A stretch of 64,000 nucleotides of DNA from Rhizobium album (GTDB lineage Bacteria; Pseudomonadota; Alphaproteobacteria; Rhizobiales; Rhizobiaceae): contig NZ_QFBC01000002.1 in assembly GCF_003122325.1 (NCBI RefSeq), forward strand, positions 1 to 64,000, read 5' to 3'. Under the pieces are notes generated by a model that searched no databases, was not told where the DNA came from, and saw only the letters and a program-made list of their open reading frames with translations. The stretch's first letter is position 1, and every line of letters begins with the position of its first letter. A program made the position numbers and the translations under genes. Below are positions 53,217 through 62,107 of this stretch, one piece after another.

Positions 53217-55619
53217 TCAGCGCGCATCTGCGAGGAACGAGGCGAATTGAACGAGCGCGGCGTTCCAGTTGATGGCAATCTCGTTGACGCCCCAGGCACC
53301 GATATCGTCGATGTAGCAATGCGGACCGCGGCAGCCGGCGAGACGGACCTTGGCGACGGGATCGACAAGCGTTTCGTTGGCGCCGCCGGCCAGGGAACCG
53401 GCGGGCGGCTCCGGCAGGGACGCATCGAGCCGGTGCGCATACCAGCGGCTATGCTGCTGCCGAGGATAGGCGCTGCCGAAACCGGTAACGTAGGAAATAT
53501 CAAGGGCATTGCGGCCCAGCACGTAGTCCATGCCTTCGCGGGCTGACTGCAGATAGTCGCGTTTTCCCGTCAGGTCATAGGCGGCGGCAATCACCAGCAA
53601 ATTCTGCAGCATCGCCGCATTCGAACCCCAGGCGAAGAGCCCGCTTTTCGTCTTATACACATAACCGAACGGCTGCGCCTGCTGCAGCCCGAGGAATCGC
53701 TCGGCAGCGTCAACGATGGACTGCCGGATTGCCTGGCGGTCTGCCTCCGGCAGGGATTTGCCGAACAGGCCGAGTTCCAGCCGCGCAAAACCGGCCACCG
53801 ACCGCCAGTCGAAACCGGCCGCGTCGAAGACCGGGCCGTCCCAATGCGGCGAATCACGCAAGGCTTTCAGGAAGGCCGGCTCGCCGGTAGTGATGAAGAG
53901 TTCCGTCGCCGCCCAATAGAATTCGTCGGAAACCGTGCGGTCGTCGTAGTCGCCGCCACCCTGCTTGCCGTCGGAAACCGGGGCGAACAGGTCCGGATGC
54001 CGCCATGCGGCATCATAGGCCTTGCGCGCCGTCGCCAGCAGCCTGTCGGCAAAAGCCGCGTCGTAGTGTCGGAAAAGCCGGGCGCCCTGTGCGGCAACGG
54101 CGGCGAGGTTCAGCGTCGCGGCGGTGGACGGGCGGTGTAGCGCCCGCGGCTGCGGATCGAGATGCGGCAGCATCGGCAAGCCGGTCCACTGCACGTCATG
54201 GACCTTGTGATAGGCCATGCCCGCCAGCGGATCCCCCTCCGGCACCACCATCTTCAGCAGGAACTCCAGTTCCCAGCGCGCTTCGTCGAGGATATCGGGC
54301 TGGCCGTTGCCGCTTTCGGGAAGGCGCGCATAACCGTCGCGCAGAAGCGGCGAGGTTTCGGCGGAAAAGACCTGCGCCCGTTCGAAGGCCGCCATCATCT
54401 GCGCCACGGCGATGCCGCCGTTGACGACATATTTTCCGTGGTCGCCGGCATCGTACCAGCCGCCGCGCACATCACGCGGACCGGCACAGGACCAGTCCGG
54501 GCCGTAGAGCTTGCGTGCCACCGCGCCGGTGAGACAGGCAACGGCTGTATCGCCCTGGTTCGGCGCCTCGGCCAGATGCCCGGCAGGCCTGGCATAGGCA
54601 GCACCGGCAATCGCGCCGTCGATGGCGATGCCGCTGCGCTGCGGATAAAACCAGGAGAGCGCATCGACCGCGAGCTTGCGATAGGCGGCATCGCCTATGG
54701 CGAAGGGGTGGCTCGTGGCCTTGTCCGTCTCCAGTCGGTAGCCTTCGCCGGCCTGCGGAAAACTGGAGAAATCGGCGATATGCACGACGTAGCCGGAATC
54801 GCCATCGAGGCCGCGCACCTCCGTCTCGCCCTCGCCCAGCGGCGCGCCGGCCGCATCTTTCAGGCGAAACGTCACAGGAATCTTGGACGTGGAAATGATC
54901 GTCGCCCGTTTCGGACCGTCGGCGAAGAAACCCGCCTGGTTGAGCCGGATCGGGTTTTCGACATCCTGCACAATCGGCGTGCGGTTGTCCTTCTGCTCGG
55001 GAAGAGCCGCACCCGATGCGGCGGAAAGTGTCACACCGGAAAGGCAGAACTCCCAGGGCTGCGCCTGTCCACCGAGCTGAAACACAAGCTGCAGCCGCCC
55101 TGCCTTCTCCGCAACGACGGGAAGCGCAAAAGGTTGCATCGTGCCGCCGGGGCTGATGCTGCCGGAAGACTGTATCGTCCAGGGCTCTGCCGGTTCCTGA
55201 AACACGATCCTGACGGTTTCGGCCGCGCCGTCGCCGCGAGCGGTGGCCTTGAACGTCAGGGCATAAGCCTTGCCCGCCTCGATGGAGACCCCGTTGATGC
55301 CCACCAGCGCGTCCCAGGCATTGGCCGCCCCGCCCGGCACCCTGGCGCAAAGCGCCTTCTTCTCGCGGCGCAGCTTGACGTTCGGGGTCGACCAGAATTT
55401 TTCGATCTTTGCCCGAAAGACGGGCGCATCGTCCGTTTCCCCGGCCAGCAGGGCCGTCGCGGACAAAACAAGCATCGCGACCGCACCGCAAGCAATTCCA
55501 GCAAAAGTGCGAAGCGGTTTTGCGTCCGGAATTGCGTGGAAACAAGAAGACAGAGCGCTTTCGCGTTTCGCAGAAAAGCGGAAACGCTCTAAGGCACGGG
55601 GGCGGCAGAGTGTCTTCAT
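53217..55619 (-). CDS. Glycoside hydrolase family 9 endoglucanase, exported
   Basis: An 800-residue secreted cellulase. In order: an unusually long N-terminal region with a hydrophobic core (GIACGAVAMLVLSATALLAG), a CBM4/9-like module (~50-195), a CelD-type Ig-like domain (~210-300) and the GH9 catalytic domain. Catalytic residues are visible: Asp pair in GGWYDAGDHGKY and the acid Glu in GVNEIAINWNAAL. The start at 55619 has AAGG 6 bases upstream. Codons ~28-42 are encoded by a palindromic genomic repeat. It may act in cellulose remodelling or plant wall contact; no cellulose synthase is adjacent. Confidence 0.9.
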   Translation of the reverse strand: MKTLCRPRALERFRFSAKRESALSSCFHAIPDAKPLRTFAGIACGAVAMLVLSATALLAGETDDAPVFRAKIEKFWSTPNVKLRREKKALCARVPGGAANAWDALVGINGVSIEAGKAYALTFKATARGDGAAETVRIVFQEPAEPWTIQSSGSISPGGTMQPFALPVVAEKAGRLQLVFQLGGQAQPWEFCLSGVTLSAASGAALPEQKDNRTPIVQDVENPIRLNQAGFFADGPKRATIISTSKIPVTFRLKDAAGAPLGEGETEVRGLDGDSGYVVHIADFSSFPQAGEGYRLETDKATSHPFAIGDAAYRKLAVDALSWFYPQRSGIAIDGAIAGAAYARPAGHLAEAPNQGDTAVACLTGAVARKLYGPDWSCAGPRDVRGGWYDAGDHGKYVVNGGIAVAQMMAAFERAQVFSAETSPLLRDGYARLPESGNGQPDILDEARWELEFLLKMVVPEGDPLAGMAYHKVHDVQWTGLPMLPHLDPQPRALHRPSTAATLNLAAVAAQGARLFRHYDAAFADRLLATARKAYDAAWRHPDLFAPVSDGKQGGGDYDDRTVSDEFYWAATELFITTGEPAFLKALRDSPHWDGPVFDAAGFDWRSVAGFARLELGLFGKSLPEADRQAIRQSIVDAAERFLGLQQAQPFGYVYKTKSGLFAWGSNAAMLQNLLVIAAAYDLTGKRDYLQSAREGMDYVLGRNALDISYVTGFGSAYPRQQHSRWYAHRLDASLPEPPAGSLAGGANETLVDPVAKVRLAGCRGPHCYIDDIGAWGVNEIAINWNAALVQFASFLADAR
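55492..55535. repeat. Palindromic rhizobial repeat, copy 1, inside the cellulase N-terminus
   Basis: GCAATTCC...GGAATTGC arms with inner CAAAA/TTTTG, nearly identical to the copy at 60115-60158. A second imperfect palindrome (AGAGCG...CGCTCT, 55552-55590) abuts it. Elements of this kind are widespread between genes in Rhizobium-type genomes. This copy lies inside coding sequence, in the signal-peptide region of the cellulase. Confidence 0.75.
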
Positions 55620-55826
55620 GACAAACCTTTTCAAGCCGTTCATCCGGCCACAGCGTCCCACTGCATACCGCCAAAAGGTTAAGTCTCCTCAAAGCGCCGA
55701 ATGAAAATCCTGCCAACTTGACGCTTGCCGGACCGCTGGTAATTTGAGCGCCACCAAAACCGGCGCGAAGCGCCCCGAACCGGGAGAGGCCACCCGTCAA
55801 ACATATGGCCCGGGAGTATAGGAAAC

Positions 55827-57155
55827 ATGTCCGACCGTTCGAATGCCACACCCAACGACCTGCGGGCCTTCTGGATGCCGTTTACGGCAAACCGCCAGTT
55901 CAAGAAGGAGCCGCGGCTCTTCGTCGGCGCCAAGGACATGCACTACACCACGCATGACGGCCGCCAGGTGCTCGACGGCACCGCCGGCCTCTGGTGCGTC
56001 AACGCCGGTCACTGCCGCCCGAAAATCACCGAGGCGATCCGCGCCCAGGCCGGCGAACTCGATTATGCGCCGGCCTTCCAGCTCGGCCATCCCAAGGCCT
56101 TCGAACTGGCCAACCGGCTCGTCGACATCGCCCCAGAAGGCCTCGACCACGTGCTCTACACCAATTCCGGCTCGGAATCGGTCGAAACCGCATTGAAAGT
56201 CGCGCTCGCCTATCACCGCGTCAAGGGCAACGGTTCGCGCTTCCGCCTGATCGGCCGCGAGCGCGGTTACCATGGCGTCAATTTCGGCGGCATCTCCGTC
56301 GGCGGCATCGTCTCCAACCGAAAGATGTTCGGCACGCTGCTCACCGGCGTCGACCATATGCCACATACCCACCTGCCGGGCCAGAACGCCTTTACCCGCG
56401 GCCAGCCGGAGCACGGCGGCGATCTGGCGACCGAGTTGGAGCGTATCGTCACGCTGCACGACGCCTCGACCGTCGCCGCCGTCATCGTCGAGCCCGTCGC
56501 CGGCTCCACCGGCGTGCTCATTCCGCCGAAGGGCTACCTGCAGAAGCTGCGCGAGATCTGCACCAAGCACGGCATCCTCCTGATCTTCGACGAAGTCATC
56601 ACCGGTTACGGCCGCCTCGGCGCCCCGTTTGCGGCGCAATATTACGACGTCAAGCCGGACATGATCACCACCGCCAAGGGCCTGACCAACGGCGTCATCC
56701 CGATGGGCGCCGTCTTCGTCACCTCCGAGATCCACGATGCCTTCATGAACGGCCCGGAGCACATGATCGAGTTCTTCCACGGCTACACCTATTCCGGCAA
56801 CCCGATCGCCTGCGCCGCCGCCCTCGGCACGCTCGACACCTACAAGGAAGAAGGCCTGCTGACCCGTGCCGCCGAGATCGCCTCCTATTGGGAGGACGGC
56901 CTGCATTCGCTGAAGGACTGCAAGAACGTCATCGACCTGCGCAACACCGGCCTGATCGGCGCCATCGAGCTCGACCCGATCGCCGGCGAACCGACGAAGC
57001 GCGCCTTCACCGCCTTCCTCAAGGCCTATGAAAAGGGCCTGCTGATCCGCACCACCGGCGACATCATCGCATTGTCGCCGCCGCTGATCGTCGAAAAGCA
57101 CCACATCGACGAGATCTTCGGCAAGCTGCGCGAGATCTTGAACGACAATATCTGA
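55827..57155 (+). CDS. Class III omega-amino acid:pyruvate aminotransferase
   Basis: A 442-residue PLP enzyme of the beta-alanine/omega-amino acid:pyruvate transaminase group. The catalytic Lys is in MITTAKGLTNGVIPMGAV; the PLP-binding Asp is in LLIFDEVITGYGRLG; YTNSGSESVETALKVALAYHR and GRERGYHGVNFGGISVGG are typical. It transfers amino groups from beta-alanine, polyamine products or similar amines to pyruvate. The amine donor is inferred from the family. Divergent from the cellulase; shares a bidirectional terminator with the convergent alpha-glucosidase. Confidence 0.93.
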   Translation: MSDRSNATPNDLRAFWMPFTANRQFKKEPRLFVGAKDMHYTTHDGRQVLDGTAGLWCVNAGHCRPKITEAIRAQAGELDYAPAFQLGHPKAFELANRLVDIAPEGLDHVLYTNSGSESVETALKVALAYHRVKGNGSRFRLIGRERGYHGVNFGGISVGGIVSNRKMFGTLLTGVDHMPHTHLPGQNAFTRGQPEHGGDLATELERIVTLHDASTVAAVIVEPVAGSTGVLIPPKGYLQKLREICTKHGILLIFDEVITGYGRLGAPFAAQYYDVKPDMITTAKGLTNGVIPMGAVFVTSEIHDAFMNGPEHMIEFFHGYTYSGNPIACAAALGTLDTYKEEGLLTRAAEIASYWEDGLHSLKDCKNVIDLRNTGLIGAIELDPIAGEPTKRAFTAFLKAYEKGLLIRTTGDIIALSPPLIVEKHHIDEIFGKLREILNDNI

Positions 57156-57203
57156 TGTGTGAAGCGGTGGCCGCTGCCGCCCTTTTTACACCGAACCAAA
57201 ACG

Positions 57204-57233
57204 AAAGAGGCGGCTTCACGAGGCCGCCTCTTT
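57204..57233. terminator. Bidirectional terminator between convergent genes
   Basis: AAAGAGGCGGC and GCCGCCTCTTT form a perfect 11-bp stem with an 8-base loop. A-rich and T-rich flanks allow termination of both the aminotransferase (+) and the alpha-glucosidase (-) transcripts. Confidence 0.85.
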
Positions 57234-57257
57234 CAATTGAACGAGATCGCTGGATGC

Positions 57258-58913
57258 TCACCCAAGCCGGGCGCAGAACATATCCAGCGCATCGAGGTGA
57301 ATATCGCCGTCCGCATAGACCGGCGAGAAACCCGGCCAGGCGATCAGCTCGTTGACGTTCAGGTGCTCGGCACCGGTGAAGACAACCGGCTCCCGGGTCA
57401 GGTTGAAGACGAACAGCAGGGTTTCGCCGTCCTTTTCGCGGGTGAAGGCCAGGACGTCCTGGTTGGTGTCGAGGAAGGTCATGCCGCCGTCGAGCATGAC
57501 GTCGAGCGACTTGCGGAAGGCCAGGGTCTGGCGGTAGTGGGCGAGCACCGAGCCGGCATCGTGTTCCTGCATGTCGACGGCAAGCGGCAGGTGTTCCGGC
57601 GGCACCGGCAGCCAGGGCTTGGCGGTGGAAAATGCCGCCTGGCTTGCGGCACCTTCCCAGACCATCGGCGTGCGGCATCCGTCGCGCCCCTTGAAGGCCG
57701 GCCAGAAGCGGATGCCGTAGGGGTCGCGCAGGTCCTCGAAAGCGAGGTCGGCTTCCGGCAGGCCCAGTTCTTCGCCCTGGTAGAGGCAGATCGAGCCGCG
57801 CAGGCTGGCCAGCACGCTGATGGCGAGTTTCGCCACGCGCGGCCGTTCCTCCGGGATCTCGACGAAGCGGCTGATATGGCGCTGGACGTCGTGGTTGGAA
57901 AAGGCCCAGCAGACCCAGCCGTCGGTGACGGCCTTCTGGAAGGCGGTGACGCATTTGCGGATGTGGGTGGCGGTGAAATCCGGCCCGAGCAGGTCGAAGG
58001 TGTAGCACATGTGCAGCTTGTCGCCGCCGCTGGTATAGGCCGCCACCGTCTTCAGCGAACGCGGGCCGTCGCCCACTTCGCCCACCGTGGTGCGGTTGTC
58101 ATATTCGTCTAGCAGCGCCCGGAACCTGCGCAGGAAACCGATGTTTTCCGGCTGCGTCTTGTCGTAGAGATGGTTCTGCATGCCGTAGGGATTGGTCTCC
58201 GGCGCGTCGAGGCCGACCGAATCCGGGTCCGGCTCGTGCGGCGGGTTGTTGCGCAGCTCCCGGTCGTGGAAATAGAAGTTCACGGTATCGAGGCGGAAAC
58301 CGTCGACGCCGCGCTCCAGCCAGAAACGCACGGTGGCGAGCACGGCATCCTGCACATCCGGATTGTGAAAATTCAGGTCCGGCTGCGAGATGAGGAAGTT
58401 GTGCATGTAATATTGCCGGCGCACACCGTCCCATTCCCAGCCCGGCCCGCCGAAGATCGACAGCCAGTTGTTGGGCGCCGTGCCGTCCGGCTTCGGCTCG
58501 GCCCAGACGTACCAGTCGGCCTTGGCGTTGTCGCGGCTCGACCGGCTCTCGACGAACCAGGGATGCTGGTCGGATGTGTGCGAGATCACCTGGTCGATGA
58601 TCACCTTCAGGCCCAGCCGCTTCGCCTCGACCATCATCTCGTCGAAATCGCCGAGCGTGCCGAAGATCGGATCGACGTCGCAATAGTCGGTGACATCGTA
58701 ACCCATGTCCGCCATCGGCGACTTGAAGAACGGCGACAGCCAGACGGCGTCGACACCGAGCGAGGCGATGTAGGGCAGGCGCAGGGTGATGCCGCGCAGG
58801 TCGCCGAGCCCGTCGCCCGCGGTATCCTGGAAAGACCGGGGATAGATCTGGTAGATCACCGCGCCACGCCACCAGTCGGCATAACCGGCTGCATCAATCG
58901 TCTTCTCTGCCAT
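57258..58913 (-). CDS. Alpha-glucosidase, glycoside hydrolase family 13
   Basis: A 551-residue GH13 enzyme that hydrolyses alpha-glucosides such as sucrose, maltose or isomaltose. The catalytic residues are the nucleophile Asp in GVDGFRLDTVNFYFHD, the acid Glu in TVGEVGDGPRS and the stabiliser Asp in FSNHDVQRH. The N-terminal WWRGAVIYQIYPRSFQDTAGDGLGDLRGI is characteristic of the oligo-1,6-/alpha-glucosidase (AglA) subgroup. No signal peptide from MAEKTID, so it acts in the cytoplasm. The start at 58913 has GGAG upstream. Its sugar transporter is not in the window. Confidence 0.95.
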   Translation of the reverse strand: MAEKTIDAAGYADWWRGAVIYQIYPRSFQDTAGDGLGDLRGITLRLPYIASLGVDAVWLSPFFKSPMADMGYDVTDYCDVDPIFGTLGDFDEMMVEAKRLGLKVIIDQVISHTSDQHPWFVESRSSRDNAKADWYVWAEPKPDGTAPNNWLSIFGGPGWEWDGVRRQYYMHNFLISQPDLNFHNPDVQDAVLATVRFWLERGVDGFRLDTVNFYFHDRELRNNPPHEPDPDSVGLDAPETNPYGMQNHLYDKTQPENIGFLRRFRALLDEYDNRTTVGEVGDGPRSLKTVAAYTSGGDKLHMCYTFDLLGPDFTATHIRKCVTAFQKAVTDGWVCWAFSNHDVQRHISRFVEIPEERPRVAKLAISVLASLRGSICLYQGEELGLPEADLAFEDLRDPYGIRFWPAFKGRDGCRTPMVWEGAASQAAFSTAKPWLPVPPEHLPLAVDMQEHDAGSVLAHYRQTLAFRKSLDVMLDGGMTFLDTNQDVLAFTREKDGETLLFVFNLTREPVVFTGAEHLNVNELIAWPGFSPVYADGDIHLDALDMFCARLG

Positions 58914-59204
58914 GCTTGCACTCCAGGGAAAAATTCGGGCCAAGGGAAAAATCGGAGGGGAATCTCGGGTCGGTCTCGAAGAAGAGGGTAAGACCAAGTC
59001 GGAGAAAAGGCCACAGCCGGCGATTTCGATTTCTCCACAGGAAAGCACGCGGCATCGGCGCATCGAGGATAAGCAAAGGCCGGTACGAGCGATTTGCGGG
59101 AGCCCAAAATGGGTCGCGCGCACCAGGCGCGCCGGACTGGACTTGCCTGTAGCGCCTCGCCGGCGTATTGCCGATTCTATCAATGCTTAGTGGGGGGCAG
59201 GGCT
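58914..59204. other. Divergent intergenic region, alpha-glucosidase/sugar kinase
   Basis: About 290 bases between divergent genes. Presumably holds both promoters; I found no palindromic repressor site I would defend and no gene. Confidence 0.4.
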
Positions 59205-60113
59205 TTGGGTGGACGTTTTCTCTCGATCGGCGAATGCATGGTGGAGCTTTCGCAGGCCGGTGGCGGCCTGCTGCGCAAGGGGTTTGCCGGCGATACCTTC
59301 AACACGGCCTGGTATGCCCGCGCCTGCCTGCCCGCCACATGGTCGGTCGACTACCTGACCGGGCTCGGCGATGACGTCGTTTCGGAAGAAATGATCGCCT
59401 TCATGGCCGGCGCCGGCGTCGGCACGTCGGCGATCCGCCGCATTGCCGGCCGCACCCCCGGCCTCTACATGATCCATCTGAAGAACGGCGAACGGTCCTT
59501 CAGCTATTGGCGCGACACCTCCGCCGCCCGCGCGCTCGCCGCCGATGCCGACCATCTGCGCCGGGCCATCGAGGCCGTCGATGTCGTCTATTTCTCCGGC
59601 ATCACGCTCGCCATCCTGCCCGTCGCCGATCTCGAAACCCTGCTCTCCGAACTGCGCCGCGCCAAGGCGAGCGGCAAGCTCGTCGCTTTCGATCCGAACA
59701 TTCGCCCGCGGCTGTGGTCGGGACGCGAGACCATGCTCGCCACCATCAGCGACGGCGCCCGCGCCGCAAACCTCGTCATGCCGAGCTTCGACGACGAGGC
59801 CACGCATTTCGGCGATGTTTCCGTCGCGGCGACGATGAACCGCTATCATGGGCTGGGTGTCGAAAAGATCGTGGTGAAGAACGGGGAGCACGGCGCAACC
59901 GTCAGCTTCGGCGACGAACCGCGGCTGGTGCCCGCTGTCGAGGCCAAGGTCGTCGACACCACGAGCGCCGGCGACAGCTTCAACGGCGCCTTCCTGGCCC
60001 GCTATCTCGTAACTGGCGACGCGGTCGAGGCTGCCGGTTTCGGCGCGGCGGTCGCCGCCCGCGTCATCGGCGAGCATGGCGCCCTGATCGCCTATGAAAA
60101 GCTGGTGGAATAG
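59205..60113 (+). CDS. kdgK: PfkB-family sugar kinase, 2-keto-3-deoxygluconate kinase-like
   Basis: A 302-residue ribokinase-fold enzyme. The substrate-binding N-terminus FLSIGECMVELSQAGGGLLRKGFAGDTFNTAWYARAC and the C-terminal catalytic VVDTTSAGDSFNGAFLARYL (base Asp, anion hole GAGD-like AGDS) are clear. Family relatives phosphorylate 2-keto-3-deoxygluconate in the Entner-Doudoroff branch for uronates. The TTG at 59205 is chosen because GGGGGGCAGG precedes it and the first strand needs the residues before the internal ATG at 59238. Divergent from the alpha-glucosidase. A palindromic repeat abuts the stop. Confidence 0.85.
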   Translation: MGGRFLSIGECMVELSQAGGGLLRKGFAGDTFNTAWYARACLPATWSVDYLTGLGDDVVSEEMIAFMAGAGVGTSAIRRIAGRTPGLYMIHLKNGERSFSYWRDTSAARALAADADHLRRAIEAVDVVYFSGITLAILPVADLETLLSELRRAKASGKLVAFDPNIRPRLWSGRETMLATISDGARAANLVMPSFDDEATHFGDVSVAATMNRYHGLGVEKIVVKNGEHGATVSFGDEPRLVPAVEAKVVDTTSAGDSFNGAFLARYLVTGDAVEAAGFGAAVAARVIGEHGALIAYEKLVE

Positions 60114-60114
60114 A

Positions 60115-60158
60115 GCAATTCCAGCAAAAGCGCGCAGCGGTTTTGTGTCCGGAATTGC
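60115..60158. repeat. Palindromic rhizobial repeat, copy 2
   Basis: Same element as at 55492-55535: GCAATTCC...GGAATTGC arms with CAAAA/TTTTG inside. It begins one base after the kdgK stop and lies in the 182-base gap before the glycosyltransferase, so it could act as that gene's 3' hairpin. Confidence 0.75.
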
Positions 60159-60295
60159 GTAGAAACAGGGAGATGAAGCGGCCTGTAATATTGCTATCAT
60201 GGAATCGCGCGATAATGCCAGGCATCGTGCGCCAGGAGTGCCCTGCCGCCCCCTGTCAAACGCGGCCGGGTCCGCCAAGCGAAGTCAGACACATC

Positions 60296-61363
60296 ATGGC
60301 AAGCATCACCATCGTCACCGACGCCTGGCATCCGCAGGTGAACGGCGTCGTCCGGTCCATCGAAAACACCAATCGCGAACTGACCCGCCTCGGCACCCGC
60401 GTCTCCATGGTGACGCCGGAACGCTTTTCCAGCATCCCCTGCCCCACCTATCCGGAAATCCGCCTGTCGATCGCCAGCTACCGCCGCGTCGCCGCCGAAA
60501 TCGAACGGCACCAGCCGTCCTTCGTGCATATCGCCACCGAAGGCCCGCTCGGTCTGACCGCACGCCGATGGTGCCTGCGCAACGGCATGCCGTTCACCAC
60601 CTGCTACCACACGCGCTTTCCCGAATATATCTCCGCCCGGCTGCCGATCCCGAAATCGCTGCTCTACGCCTTCGTGCGCTGGTTCCACAATGCCGGTTCC
60701 GCCTGCATGGTGGCGACGGAAAGCCTGGAGCAGGAACTGGCTGCCCGCGGCATCAGGAATATCGTGCGCTGGAGCCGCGGCGTCGATACGGATCTCTTCC
60801 AGCCGGCGGTCAAGGACGCCATGCCCTTTGGCCTGCCGCGGCCGCTGTTCATGACCGTCGGCCGCATCGCGCTGGAAAAGAACCTGCCGGGTTTCCTCGA
60901 CCTCGACCTGCCGGGCTCGAAGGTGGTCATCGGCGACGGCCCCGCCAAGGCCGAGCTGGAGCGCCGGTATCCGGACGTACTGTTCACCGGCCTGAAGTTC
61001 GGCGACGATCTCGCCCGCGCCTATGCCCAGGCCGATGTCTTCGTCTTCCCCTCGAAGACGGACACCTTCGGCAACACCATCATCGAGGCGCTGGCGAGCG
61101 GCGTGCCCGTCGCCGCCCATCCGGTCACCGGGCCGATCGACATCCTGCGCGATCATCCGCAGGCCGGCGTCCTGCACGAGGATCTGCGGGAAGCCTGCCT
61201 GGCCGCCCGTGCCGCCTCGGGCGAGGCGGCACGGGCGCTTGCGGAAACCTATTCCTGGGAAAGCGCCGGCCGGCAGTTCCTCGACAACGTGCTGGTGGCC
61301 AACGCCCGCAGGCGGAAGCCGACGCGCAAGGCGGCAAACAGCTTCGCCGTCCTTCCCGACTGA
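60296..61363 (+). CDS. Glycosyltransferase family 4 protein
   Basis: A 355-residue GT-B fold transferase. N-terminal ITIVTDAWHPQVNGVVRSIENTNRELTRLG binds the acceptor; the C-terminal donor site has FMTVGRIALEKNLPGFLDLDLPGSKVVIGDGP and the EX7E motif in FPSKTDTFGNTIIEALASGVPVAA. It resembles the alpha-mannosyl/glucosyl lipid transferases of the MgtA/PimB type found in rhizobia and agrobacteria. The acceptor, perhaps a glycolipid, is not determined. The start MASITIV is chosen as the first residues of the Rossmann strand. Its stop abuts that of the convergent LysE gene. Confidence 0.92.
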   Translation: MASITIVTDAWHPQVNGVVRSIENTNRELTRLGTRVSMVTPERFSSIPCPTYPEIRLSIASYRRVAAEIERHQPSFVHIATEGPLGLTARRWCLRNGMPFTTCYHTRFPEYISARLPIPKSLLYAFVRWFHNAGSACMVATESLEQELAARGIRNIVRWSRGVDTDLFQPAVKDAMPFGLPRPLFMTVGRIALEKNLPGFLDLDLPGSKVVIGDGPAKAELERRYPDVLFTGLKFGDDLARAYAQADVFVFPSKTDTFGNTIIEALASGVPVAAHPVTGPIDILRDHPQAGVLHEDLREACLAARAASGEAARALAETYSWESAGRQFLDNVLVANARRRKPTRKAANSFAVLPD

Positions 61364-61996
61364 TCAGCTCCGCTGGAGCGCCAAGTGGGCACCGAGCCCG
61401 ACAAGCACCATGCCGCCGGTCCGTTGCATCCAGCGCTGGACACGGCTGGACCGCTTGAGCCTGTCGGTGACCACCCCGGCCAACATCACGCACACGACGT
61501 CCGCCGACGAAAACATCAGGTTGACGACAGTCCCCAGCACGACGAATTGCGCCCAGACGGGCAAAGCAGCGGAGGCATCGACGAATTGCGGCAGGAAAGC
61601 GAGGAAGAAGATCGCGGTCTTCGGGTTCAGCACTTCCACCGTCACGCTTTCGAAAAATGCACGCCAGCCGGATTTCGGCGCGAAGCCGGACGGCATGTCG
61701 TCACCTTGCGCCCTGGCGCGGAACAGCGAGATGCCCAGCCAGACGAGATAACCGGCACCGGCCAGCTTGACCACGGTATAAAGCAGCGGAACGGCGTGAA
61801 AGAGCATCGACAGCCCCGCCGCCGCGGCAAGCACGTGAACGTAGCAGCCGAGATGGATGCCGAGCACGGCCATCAGGCCGGACCGCCGTCCCCCCGCCAT
61901 GGTCTGCGCCGCCGCATACAGCATCGCAGGCCCGGGAATATAGGCAAAGATGGCCGTGGTCGCCAGGAAGGCGATCAGCAGGTCGGTGGACGGCAT
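61364..61996 (-). CDS. LysE/RhtB-family amino acid exporter
   Basis: A 210-residue inner-membrane protein with six hydrophobic segments. Family motifs include FAYIPGPAMLYAAAQTMAGGRRSGLMAVLGIHLG and KLAGAGYLVWLGISLFR plus TVEVLNPKTAIFFLAFLPQFV. It exports an amino acid such as homoserine, threonine or lysine; specificity not readable. The start MPSTDLL at 61996 is chosen over 62023. Confidence 0.92.
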   Translation of the reverse strand: MPSTDLLIAFLATTAIFAYIPGPAMLYAAAQTMAGGRRSGLMAVLGIHLGCYVHVLAAAAGLSMLFHAVPLLYTVVKLAGAGYLVWLGISLFRARAQGDDMPSGFAPKSGWRAFFESVTVEVLNPKTAIFFLAFLPQFVDASAALPVWAQFVVLGTVVNLMFSSADVVCVMLAGVVTDRLKRSSRVQRWMQRTGGMVLVGLGAHLALQRS

Positions 61997-62107
61997 CGCA
62001 AATTCCCTCGCCTCGCGCTGCAACGGCAGCCAATATCGATGCCCGTCATAGCACGAAAGCGTCGCACCGCCAGCCGCCGAAACGCCGGCGGCGTAGCGCG
62101 TGGCCGA

